Notes under the pieces: model-generated
Database searches by the model: none
What the model was told of the DNA's origin: nothing
The model's input: the letters and a program-made list of their open reading frames with translations, nothing else
Program-made: the position numbers and the translations under genes
Shown here: positions 1 to 5,742 of the stretch, one piece after another
How the letters are laid out: each line of letters starts with the position of its first letter
Numbering within the stretch: the first letter of the stretch is position 1
Assembly: GCA_030699855.1 (NCBI GenBank)
Contig: JAUYKR010000152.1
Location: 1-5,907 of the forward strand
DNA length: 5,907 nucleotides
Source of the DNA: a bacterium
GTDB lineage: Bacteria; Patescibacteriota; Gracilibacteria; JAUYGZ01
Direction of reading: 5' to 3'

Positions 1-98
1 GGAGTTAGGAGTTAGGAGTTAGGAGTTAGGAGTTAGGAGTTAGGAGTTAGGAGTTAGGAGTTAGGAGTTAGGAGTTGGGAGTTGGGAGTTGGGAGACT
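1..98. repeat. Tandem heptanucleotide array (GGAGTTA/GGAGTTG)
   Basis: Ten perfect copies of GGAGTTA (1-70) are followed by three copies of GGAGTTG (71-91) and one decayed unit, GGAGACT (92-98). The array continues past the left edge, so its true length is unknown. The switch from the A-ending to the G-ending variant is sharp and sits nearest the gene. It begins four bases beyond the rpoD stop codon, in the rpoD 3' region. The same unit in its G form recurs at 3765-3783. Short heptanucleotide arrays are known in cyanobacteria and occur in other genomes; I cannot assign a function. An array like this can also break an assembly, which may be why the window starts here. Confidence 0.97.
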
Positions 99-102
99 AG
101 GG

Positions 103-1218
103 CTACTCCATAATCTTGACGACTGTACTATGATCCTTGAGCTTTTGCAAGACCTTGGCTTCGATTTGGCGGATGCGTTCACGAGTGACGTTGAACTCCT
201 TTCCCACCTCTTCCAGGGTGTGCGTGCGGCCATCCAGTAAGCCAAAGCGCATCTTGATAATCTTCTGTTCGCGCTCGGTCAAATATTGCAACATATCGTG
301 GATATTTTCTTTGAGGATCTGGCGGTTGGTGACCTCGGAAGGGGAGAGGGCTTCGCTGTCTTCGATGAAGTCGCCCAGACGGGAATCTTCTTCCGTGCCC
401 ACCGGGGCTTCCAGGGAGATGATGTCCTGAGAGATCTTCATGATGTGGCGCACCTTGCGCACCTCCATACCCATTTCCACGGCGATTTCCTCCGGCAGGG
501 GCTCGCGACCCAGTTCCTGGACCAGGCGACGCTGGGTGTGGGTGAGCTTGTTGATGGTCTCCACCATGTGCACCGGAATGCGGATGGTGCGGGCCTGGTC
601 GGCAATGGCGCGAGTGATGGCCTGGCGAATCCACCAGGTGGCGTAAGTGGAGAATTTGAAACCGCGCCGATAGTCGAATTTTTCGACGGCCCGGAAGAGG
701 CCGATATTCCCCTCCTGGATTAGATCGAGGAAGGAGAGCCCGCGGCCGATGTACTTTTTGGCAATGGAAACGACCAGGCGCAGGTTGGCCTCGGCCAGCT
801 TTTGTTTGGAGACGGAATCGCCCTTGCGGATGGCCTTGGACAGCTTGATTTCCTCGGCTCCCGTCAGCAGGGCTACCCGTCCGATTTCGGACAGATACAT
901 GCGGACGGAGTCGTTGCTAATCTCTTTGAGGTTAACCACCTTCTCCACTTTTTTTGTGTCCTCTTCTTCGTCTTTTTTCTGCCAAATCAACTGGTCTTTG
1001 ACGTCGACCACTTCGATACCGAGATCGAAGAAGAGTCCAAAAGACTCATCGATCAAGTCGACTTGCTCTTCCGCCACCGGAAATACCCTCATCAGCTCCT
1101 GGTTGGTAATGAAGCCCTGCTCCCGTCCTTTTTTAAGAATTTCCTTGAGTCCTTTGGGAAATTTCGCCAGGACCTCGTCGGAGGGAAGGGGGATGAATTT
1201 TCTCTGCTTCTTCGCCAA
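103..1218 (-). CDS. rpoD: Housekeeping RNA polymerase sigma factor (RpoD/SigA)
   Basis: This 371-residue protein is the primary sigma factor, which directs core RNA polymerase to -35/-10 promoters. A region 1.1-like segment lies at about residues 8-73 and an acidic, lysine-rich linker (EEED) near 81-92. Region 1.2 is near 102-135 (DSVRMYLSEIGRVALLT). Region 2 spans about 140-212, with NLRLVVSIAKKYIGRGL and the promoter-melting/-10 reading segment TYATWWIRQAITRAI (191-205). Region 3 follows (HMVETINKL), then region 4 (about 305-360) with the helix-turn-helix TLEEVGKEFNVTRERIRQIE. Region 1.1 plus the full 1.2-4 set marks a primary rather than an alternative sigma factor; the length matches compact SigA proteins. 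The start is TTG at 1216-1218: the only in-frame codons between it and the dnaG stop are six non-start codons, and the next Met is residue 43, inside region 1.1. No ribosome binding site is visible. It lies 18 bases after dnaG and is probably cotranscribed with it. Confidence 0.97.
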   Translation of the reverse strand: MAKKQRKFIPLPSDEVLAKFPKGLKEILKKGREQGFITNQELMRVFPVAEEQVDLIDESFGLFFDLGIEVVDVKDQLIWQKKDEEEDTKKVEKVVNLKEISNDSVRMYLSEIGRVALLTGAEEIKLSKAIRKGDSVSKQKLAEANLRLVVSIAKKYIGRGLSFLDLIQEGNIGLFRAVEKFDYRRGFKFSTYATWWIRQAITRAIADQARTIRIPVHMVETINKLTHTQRRLVQELGREPLPEEIAVEMGMEVRKVRHIMKISQDIISLEAPVGTEEDSRLGDFIEDSEALSPSEVTNRQILKENIHDMLQYLTEREQKIIKMRFGLLDGRTHTLEEVGKEFNVTRERIRQIEAKVLQKLKDHSTVVKIME

Positions 1219-1236
1219 GTATGGAAGGTAAGAGGG

Positions 1237-2988
1237 TTAGAACTGGCCCGAGGTGAGCTGTTGGTGCTCCTGTTTGAGCAGGGCCACTCTGGGATCGCTT
1301 TCCGGTTTTTCGAGCTGATGCGTGAGGTCGCGGAGCCGTCGCTTTTGATAATCCGCACGAATGAGAACACAATAACTTTCTATTTCTTGCTTCAGCTCAT
1401 CCTGAGAAAAATCCCGATACTTTTCTTCTCCGTAAAGCTCCAAAAGCCTCAAACGCGTCATTTCGCCGCCTTCTTGATTCTTATCACCCTTCTGACCTGC
1501 CGATAGATTGTAGTGATCGACTACTGTTTTGTAAAGTTCTTTTTCTTTCTCGTCTATTAAATACTCTGGTTTTACCAGTGATTTTACCAGCTCCATGTGA
1601 CCGGGATGGTTGAGGAGCAGGCCAAGGAAATGTTCGACACGGGAATAAGGCTCGGGGTGGGGCGGTTCGGGGGCGGGAGGTCGCCGTAAGGATTGGGAGA
1701 GGGTGACAGGTGATTCTTTCTGTTTGGCAAATTCAGCCATGATGGCCTTGAGGGAGGTATCGAGCTGGAGGCTAAGTTTTTTGAGGTAGTGTTCTTGTTC
1801 GACGGCATTGGGCAGGCGCTTGATGATGGGCAAGAGGATTTCTCCGATTTGTTTCTTTCCGCCGACCGTGCTGACGTCAGCCACGGAAAAAGCCTTTTGA
1901 AATTCGTACTCGGTGGCGGGAACGGCATCGCGGACGGCGTTTTCCCACTCCTTGGGTTCGCCGCGCAGAGCTTCGTCGGGATCCTTCCCCGCATTCGCCG
2001 GGATGAGGATGACAGACACGTTGTAGCCCAGACGCTGGGCCAGCTCGATGGAACGGCTGGCGGCGCTTTGTCCGGAGACGTCGGCGTCGAAGGCGAACAG
2101 GAAGTTCTTCGTGAAACGTCCCAGGAGTTTGATTTGACCGTCGGTAAGGGCCGTGCCCAGGGAGGCCACGGTGTGGTGGTAGCCCATGCGCTGACAACTG
2201 AGGGCGTCGAAGTAGCCTTCGACCACGATGGCCTGATCTTTTTCGCGGATGGCCTGCTTGGCCAAATGAAAGCAGTACAGAGAAAGTCCCTTGTGGTAAT
2301 ACTTGGTCTCGGGGGAGTTCAAATATTTGGCCGGGTCATCGCTGGACAGTGCCCGTCCGCCGAAGGCGACCAAAGTACCGGCAGGATCGTGGATGGGAAA
2401 GATGACGCGGTTGCGGAAGCGGTCGTAGACGTTACTGTCGCCGATGTTTTTTTGAGCAGCCAGACCGGCATCGAGCATCTGAGCTGAAGTGAAGCCTTTT
2501 TTTTGCAAATATTCCGTTAATTCGTGAAAGGAGTCTGGAGCAAAACCAAGGCCAAACATTTTTTGAGCGTCGCGGTGGTATCCGCGCGCCTCCAGGTATT
2601 TTTGCGCGACTTCCGACTGGGTCAGATGATCCTGAAAAAAGTGGTGAGCCGCTTGGATCAGCTTGAGAATGATTTCCTTTTCGCTCTTGTCCGGCTTGGC
2701 GGAGGAAGTTTGTTGGAGTTGAACGCCGGCCCTTTCCGCCAGCGTTTTGACCGCCTCCGGAAAGTCCACGTTCTCGATCTGTTGGAAAAAGGCAAAGATG
2801 TCGCCGCCCTTGCGGCAGCCGAAACAATACGCCAGGCCTTTGTCCGGACTGATGATGAAGGAGGGGGTTTTTTCCTGATGAAAAGGGCAGTTGGCCTTGA
2901 AATTACGGCCGCTCTTTTTGAGCTGACAGTATTGAGCGACCAGCTCTTCGATATTGATGCGAGATCTGATCTCTTCCAGATCGTTCAT
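1237..2988 (-). CDS. dnaG: DNA primase DnaG
   Basis: This 583-residue primase makes the RNA primers for lagging-strand and restart synthesis and is recruited by the replicative helicase. The N-terminal zinc-binding domain (about 1-95) has the CHC2 ligands C34, H37, C55 and C58. The catalytic core follows, with the RFRNRVIFPI segment (190-199), KYLNSPET (221-228), the TOPRIM acidic motif VVEGYFDALS (255-264, E257), FDADVSGQSAA (300-310, D301 and D303) and GKDPDE (334-339). After a proline-rich linker (about 436-448, PPAPEPPHPEP) comes a C-terminal domain (about 450-583) in the usual place of the helicase-binding domain. Length is normal for the family. The ATG at 2986-2988 gives the expected N-terminus (EEIRSRINIEELVAQY). 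No Shine-Dalgarno sequence precedes it. A 178-base spacer with a large inverted repeat separates it from nrdR; rpoD follows 18 bases after the stop. Confidence 0.98.
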   Translation of the reverse strand: MNDLEEIRSRINIEELVAQYCQLKKSGRNFKANCPFHQEKTPSFIISPDKGLAYCFGCRKGGDIFAFFQQIENVDFPEAVKTLAERAGVQLQQTSSAKPDKSEKEIILKLIQAAHHFFQDHLTQSEVAQKYLEARGYHRDAQKMFGLGFAPDSFHELTEYLQKKGFTSAQMLDAGLAAQKNIGDSNVYDRFRNRVIFPIHDPAGTLVAFGGRALSSDDPAKYLNSPETKYYHKGLSLYCFHLAKQAIREKDQAIVVEGYFDALSCQRMGYHHTVASLGTALTDGQIKLLGRFTKNFLFAFDADVSGQSAASRSIELAQRLGYNVSVILIPANAGKDPDEALRGEPKEWENAVRDAVPATEYEFQKAFSVADVSTVGGKKQIGEILLPIIKRLPNAVEQEHYLKKLSLQLDTSLKAIMAEFAKQKESPVTLSQSLRRPPAPEPPHPEPYSRVEHFLGLLLNHPGHMELVKSLVKPEYLIDEKEKELYKTVVDHYNLSAGQKGDKNQEGGEMTRLRLLELYGEEKYRDFSQDELKQEIESYCVLIRADYQKRRLRDLTHQLEKPESDPRVALLKQEHQQLTSGQF

Positions 2989-3011
2989 AAGGCAGATGAA
3001 TGTTTGTTCGC

Positions 3012-3116
3012 GAGCAGAGGTAGTACTTTTTTCGACTACCCGCCGAATTGAAGAACATGTTCTTCAATTCGTAGCCGATTCGGGCCAAACGTCTTCAAAA
3101 AATACTACCTCTGCTC
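3012..3116. repeat. Nested inverted repeat between nrdR and dnaG
   Basis: The outer arms are 3012-3025 (GAGCAGAGGTAGTA) and 3103-3116, perfect complements over 14 bases. The stem continues inward with a T6 run (3027-3032) against an A6 run (3097-3102) after a single bulged C. Inside lies a perfect palindrome at 3044-3071, 28 bases long and centred on ACATGT. A third option pairs GGTAGT (3019-3024) with ACTACC (3035-3040) and would compete with the outer stem. The whole unit occupies the leader of dnaG as transcribed on the minus strand, ending 23 bases before its ATG. Neither strand has a T run just after the outer stem, so a standard terminator is unlikely. It could be an RNA control element, a processing site, an operator pair or a small mobile repeat. 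Confidence 0.9.
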
Positions 3117-3130
3117 ACTCATGATTCTTC

Positions 3131-3145
3131 TTCAAGAGACTTGAA
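3131..3145. repeat. Short perfect palindrome downstream of nrdR
   Basis: TTCAAG (3131-3136) and CTTGAA (3140-3145) are perfect complements around a 3-base centre. The hairpin lies 21 bases past the nrdR stop on the minus strand. No T run follows it in either direction, so it is not a typical intrinsic terminator; it may protect the nrdR message end or be incidental. Confidence 0.5.
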
Positions 3146-3166
3146 TCCTACTCGGCCTGCTGGAGT

Positions 3167-3757
3167 TTACAAGTCCACGGCTATCGGCTCCGTCGGCGCG
3201 GGCTGAGCATCCTCCTTTTTCCGCTCGGAGAGTCCGCGCTGGTGCTCCCGTTCGGGCCCGTCTTCGACCCTGAGCTCAGACCTCGAAGGGAAGGCCTCAG
3301 GGCCTTGAGCGGCGGTTTCGAGCAGGTTTTTGATAATCCGCTCAAAGCTCTCCACGTCGGTAAACTGGCGGTACACGGAAGCAAAGCGGATGTAGGCCAC
3401 CGGATCGAGATTTTTTAGACCCCCCATGATGTCCTCGCCGATTTGAAAGGTGGGCGTTTCGGCATTAGCCGCCCACTTTTCTTCCAGCCGGCTGATCAGA
3501 GCCTCGATCTGGTCCTTTTTGACCGGTCGCTTCTCGCAGGCCTTCCAGATACCACGCTCGAGTTTTTCGCGGTCATACTGTTCGCGGGTTTGATCTTTCT
3601 TAATCACAATCAGATCGGCGGTACGCAAGCGCTCGAAGGTGGTGAAACGATGGCCACAGGAATCACAGTGGCGGCGGCGGCGAATGGCCAGGTTGTGGTC
3701 GGTCAGGCGGGAATCGACGACCGAGTTTTTGAGGGAGTTACAGCTGGGGCATTGCAT
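3167..3757 (-). CDS. nrdR: Transcriptional repressor NrdR of ribonucleotide reductase genes
   Basis: NrdR represses ribonucleotide reductase genes when its ATP-cone domain senses adenine (deoxy)nucleotides. The N-terminal zinc ribbon has C3, C6, C31 and C34 (MQCPSC and CDSCGHRFTTFERL), with the basic stretch IRRRR (25-29) typical of its DNA-binding face. The ATP-cone spans about 46-137, including VIKKDQTREQYDREKLERGI and YIRFASVYRQFTDVESF. The protein is 196 residues, about 40 more than the usual 150-160; the extra C-terminal tail (about 152-196) is charged and proline/alanine-rich and looks disordered. The ATG is fixed by the family's MxCPxC N-terminus. The bases before it are a C-rich run made by a heptamer repeat, with no ribosome binding site. 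No ribonucleotide reductase gene is in the window, so its targets are elsewhere. It is first in the minus-strand block and may be cotranscribed with dnaG and rpoD. Confidence 0.96.
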   Translation of the reverse strand: MQCPSCNSLKNSVVDSRLTDHNLAIRRRRHCDSCGHRFTTFERLRTADLIVIKKDQTREQYDREKLERGIWKACEKRPVKKDQIEALISRLEEKWAANAETPTFQIGEDIMGGLKNLDPVAYIRFASVYRQFTDVESFERIIKNLLETAAQGPEAFPSRSELRVEDGPEREHQRGLSERKKEDAQPAPTEPIAVDL

Positions 3758-3764
3758 GGGGTGG

Positions 3765-3783
3765 GGGAGTTGGGAGTTGGGAG
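3765..3783. repeat. Second copy of the heptamer repeat, in the nrdR leader
   Basis: GGGAGTT occurs at 3765-3771 and 3772-3778, followed by the partial unit GGGAG (3779-3783). This is the G-ending form of the unit in the array at 1-98. On the nrdR message it reads as a cytosine-rich stretch that ends 7 bases before the ATG, filling the place where a ribosome binding site would normally sit. Confidence 0.85.
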
Positions 3784-3792
3784 CGATGGTTA

Positions 3793-3825
3793 GGATTGAT
3801 AAATCCCTTTCTTCATTTATGATCC
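3793..3825. repeat. Inverted repeat overlapping the recR promoter
   Basis: GGAT (3793-3796) pairs with ATCC (3822-3825), and ATAAAT (3799-3804) pairs with ATTTAT (3815-3820), with small unpaired bases between the segments. The arms contain the proposed -35 and -10 hexamers of recR, so a protein bound here would block that promoter. Read on the minus strand it would instead form a hairpin in the 5' untranslated region of nrdR. The role is inferred; only the symmetry is seen. Confidence 0.5.
3796..3823 (+). promoter_or_regulatory. Probable sigma-70 promoter of recR
   Basis: TTGATA (3796-3801) and TATGAT (3818-3823) are separated by 16 bases. Each hexamer matches the consensus at five of six positions. 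Transcription would begin near 3830, leaving a leader of about 20 bases before the recR ATG. No Shine-Dalgarno sequence is present in that leader. Confidence 0.6.
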
Positions 3826-3840
3826 CTTTGTCACGCTAAA

Positions 3841-3849
3841 AGTATAACA
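3841..3849 (-). promoter_or_regulatory. Probable extended -10 promoter of nrdR
   Basis: On the minus strand the sequence reads TGTTATACT, that is TG-N-TATACT, an extended -10 element with a five-of-six hexamer. There is no good -35 hexamer at the usual distance, which extended -10 promoters can tolerate. The start would be near 3834, giving a leader of about 77 bases that contains the inverted repeat and the heptamer repeat. Its neighbour, the recR promoter, points towards it. Confidence 0.5.
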
Positions 3850-3851
3850 CA

Positions 3852-4445
3852 ATGCTTCCCAAGCAAATCAAACGACTGATTGAGGAGCTGAACAAGCTGC
3901 CCGGAATCGGGCCCAAGTCGGCCGAAAGGCTGACCTTTTATTTGCTGCAGAAGGACCACGGACGACTGCAGGCACTGGCTGAAGCGGTGGCGGGCTTGAA
4001 GCAGGGCTTGAGATTTTGCCAGCGCTGCTGCAATTTGAGCGAACAGGAGACCTGCAACATTTGCGAGCATCCGGGACGAGAGCGGCAAACCCTGTGCCTG
4101 GTGGAAAGTCCCATGGACGTGTTCGTGCTGGAAGAGACGGGAGTCTATAAAGGCATTTATCATGTCCTCCACGGGGCGATTTCCCCGCTGGACGGCGTGG
4201 GGCCGGAGCACCTGACCATCGCTCAATTGCTCAAAAGATTTGAGCAAGAAACCTTCGCAGAAATCATTCTGGCCACGAATCCGACCGTGACCGGAGAGGC
4301 TACGGCCGCGCATGTGTCACGCTTGCTCCAACCCAGAGGAATTCGGATCACTCATCTGGCCCAAGGAATCCCCATGGGAGGGCAGATCGAGTTTGCCGAT
4401 CAGGACACGCTGAAGAGAGCGTTGAACGGGAGGAGGGAATTTTAA
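3852..4445 (+). CDS. recR: Recombination mediator RecR
   Basis: RecR works with RecO (and RecF) to load RecA on SSB-coated gapped DNA in the cytoplasm. The 197-residue length is normal. A helix-hairpin-helix motif is at 16-27 (LPGIGPKSAERL). The zinc finger uses C56, C59, C68 and C71. The TOPRIM domain follows, with LVESPMDVFVLEETGVYKG (83-101, E85) and ILATNPTVTGEATA (139-152). The conserved C-terminal segment GIPMGGQIEFADQDTLKRAL (172-191) is complete. The ATG at 3852 gives the family N-terminus (PKQIKRLIEELNKLPGIG). No ribosome binding site is visible upstream. dnaX and an EbfC/YbaB gene, often next to recR, are not present here. The next gene lies 90 bases downstream across a hairpin. Confidence 0.97.
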   Translation: MLPKQIKRLIEELNKLPGIGPKSAERLTFYLLQKDHGRLQALAEAVAGLKQGLRFCQRCCNLSEQETCNICEHPGRERQTLCLVESPMDVFVLEETGVYKGIYHVLHGAISPLDGVGPEHLTIAQLLKRFEQETFAEIILATNPTVTGEATAAHVSRLLQPRGIRITHLAQGIPMGGQIEFADQDTLKRALNGRREF

Positions 4446-4465
4446 GTTCATGGAAATTATTTTTT

Positions 4466-4513
4466 GAGAGGAAGGTAGTCCTCGTTTCAAAACTCGACTA
4501 CTCCCTTCCTCTC
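4466..4513. repeat. Imperfect hairpin between recR and the membrane-protein gene
   Basis: GAGAGGAAGG (4466-4475) and CCTTCCTCTC (4504-4513) are perfect 10-base complements. The stem continues with TAGT (4476-4479) against ACTA (4497-4500) after a 3-base bulge. T-rich sequence precedes the left arm and A-rich sequence follows the right arm somewhat further out, weakly extending the symmetry to about 4455-4533. There is no T run directly after the stem on the plus strand, so termination of recR is doubtful. The words AGGTAGT and CGACTAC also occur in the inverted repeat at 3012-3116, hinting at a related element. Confidence 0.75.
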
Positions 4514-4535
4514 ATTCCTCCTTTCAAAAATTCTC

Positions 4536-5534
4536 GTGAACCTTTCCTTCCTCACCCGCTTCCGAAAATCAAACAATGAGGTTCTGCGCTGGATTCGGCA
4601 GATGAAGAAGAGCCCTGTCTTCAAACGAGCACGGTTTGATGTCTATTCGCCGAGCTTGAATCCGCAACGCCTCGTGATCTTGCTCGGGCAAATGCACACG
4701 GTGTGGAAGGGGAAGATCGGCGACCGTGAGCGAAAAAAAATTGTCGGCTGCCAGGCCAGGCTGTGCAGTTACTACGCCTTTTTGCGGCAAACGCACGGTC
4801 TGACCGAGTTTGGGGGAGAGGGAATGTACGAGGGGCTGGACGTCGAAGCCATGCACCTGACCTGCGCGCCCTTGTACAAGGAGATGGAGAAGAGGCTGGG
4901 GCTACCGGAGCAGGTCGCGGTGGAGGAGTTAGCCCGCACAGCCGGAAAAATCTTGTGGGAGCTCGGCAAAGAGTGGCAGAGGGAGCTGCGGCTTCAGCGA
5001 AACGTCCCGAGGATTCAGCTGTACGCGGCAGCGGTTTCCGGACAAACCTTGTTTCATTTCTTGTGCGAAGGTGATGTGCGCGTGTACGGAATTGAGGGGG
5101 AGCAAGCCTATCAGCACGTGCTCGAAAACATTAATCACCTGGGTGAGCAGATGCGAAAACTGGAAGATACGTATGAAATGCGAATCGTGAAACAGCAGGG
5201 CGGACGCGCCCGAGACGAGAAACAGGTGGAGACGGTTAAACAATATAACGCGCTGGTGAAGGAATTTAATCGGGTGATCGGCAGCGACATCCGCGAACGG
5301 GCCACCATGGAAATCCTGCTGGAAAAATCCCAAACCGCTCCGCTGGTGGTGTTCACGATGGGGGTTGGCCACCGGAAGAACTACTTACAATTGGTGAACG
5401 AATACTTTAAGGACAGCAGCACCGCCTTTGTGTTCGTGACGCCGCCGGAACTGCTGGTGAACTGGTGGGTGGCTATTGGGGTACCGCTGCTGATCTTGAT
5501 TGGCGTGGTCATCGCAAATGGATGGATAGCTTAA
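4536..5534 (+). CDS. Tail-anchored protein, possibly TraB/Tiki/ChaN-like
   Basis: I do not recognise this 332-residue protein with confidence. There is no signal peptide; one hydrophobic helix near 308-329 (NWWVAIGVPLLILIGVVIAN) ends two or three residues before the C-terminus, so the body is probably cytoplasmic and tail-anchored. The soluble part has RLVILLGQMH (45-54), a middle segment VRVYGIEGEQAYQHVLENI (181-199), and a distal segment RERATMEILLEKSQ then VVFTMGVGHRKNYLQLV (253-287). An early GxxH, a middle acidic motif, a basic/acidic helix and a late GxGH resemble the TraB/PrgY, Tiki and ChaN/EreA group, some of which are metal-dependent hydrolases or haem-binding; this is similarity by eye. 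Residues 195-245 are helical and charged. The start is GTG, the first candidate after an in-frame TAG at 4476; ATG at 4602 (residue 23) is an alternative. It may be cotranscribed with recR. Confidence 0.85.
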   Translation: MNLSFLTRFRKSNNEVLRWIRQMKKSPVFKRARFDVYSPSLNPQRLVILLGQMHTVWKGKIGDRERKKIVGCQARLCSYYAFLRQTHGLTEFGGEGMYEGLDVEAMHLTCAPLYKEMEKRLGLPEQVAVEELARTAGKILWELGKEWQRELRLQRNVPRIQLYAAAVSGQTLFHFLCEGDVRVYGIEGEQAYQHVLENINHLGEQMRKLEDTYEMRIVKQQGGRARDEKQVETVKQYNALVKEFNRVIGSDIRERATMEILLEKSQTAPLVVFTMGVGHRKNYLQLVNEYFKDSSTAFVFVTPPELLVNWWVAIGVPLLILIGVVIANGWIA

Positions 5535-5547
5535 CATTCATTTTTTC

Positions 5548-5575
5548 TTGACTTTGCCCATTTTGTGGGTAGGAT
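5548..5575 (+). promoter_or_regulatory. Probable promoter of the T-box leader
   Basis: TTGACT (5548-5553, five of six) and TAGGAT (5570-5575, four of six) are separated by 16 bases. It starts 13 bases after the stop of the membrane-protein gene, in the only stretch before the leader structures begin. Transcription would start near 5582, making a leader of about 315 bases up to the terminator, within the usual size of T-box leaders. Confidence 0.5.
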
Positions 5576-5626
5576 AAGCCCGTTCTTTGAATTATAAAAG
5601 AAAGAAATCCCTGAGGGTCGCGCCTC

Positions 5627-5672
5627 AAATCTCTCGACTCTGCTCGAGAAAATCTCTCGACTCTGCTCGAGA
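5627..5672. repeat. Two tandem copies of a 23-base palindromic repeat
   Basis: Two identical 23-base units lie head to tail at 5627-5649 and 5650-5672, and the match runs on three more bases to 5675. Each unit contains a hairpin, TCTCGA / TCGAGA, with loop CTCTGC. They sit in the 5' half of the T-box leader, in place of the usual stem I. The core TCGACTCTGCTC is related (9 of 12 bases) to the core of the palindrome at 5743-5762. Confidence 0.95.
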
Positions 5673-5742
5673 AAAAAGGGACCCGCGGAGGAAATGCCGC
5701 AGGCGGAGAGCCCGTTATCGCTCACTGTTTGGCCTGTATATG

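Noticed and set aside
54..245. Minus-strand reading frame ending in the heptamer array
   Set aside because: It is the translated repeat plus an out-of-frame shadow of the rpoD 3' end.
2496..2503. Eight-T homopolymer in dnaG as a frameshift site
   Set aside because: The reading frame is continuous and the protein matches the family on both sides.
3051..3064. Possible LexA/SOS box (GAAC..GTTC) ahead of dnaG
   Set aside because: The half sites are only 2 bases apart, whereas the Gram-positive LexA box needs 4, and they form part of a longer palindrome that explains them.
2903..3088. Small minus-strand reading frame across the inverted repeat and the dnaG start
   Set aside because: It overlaps the first 86 bases of dnaG out of frame, starts from TTG with no binding site, and its first half is translated palindrome.
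3012..3116. Bidirectional terminator between nrdR and dnaG
   Set aside because: The T and A runs are inside the stem, and neither strand has a T run after the outer arm.
4516..4524. CCTCCTTTC, identical to the 16S rRNA 3' end, just before the membrane-protein gene
   Set aside because: Nine bases of pyrimidine-rich sequence in a spacer are easily met by chance, and it is the wrong polarity to act as a ribosome binding site.
5627..5672. Start of a CRISPR array
   Set aside because: Only two copies, directly adjacent with no spacer, and no cas genes nearby.
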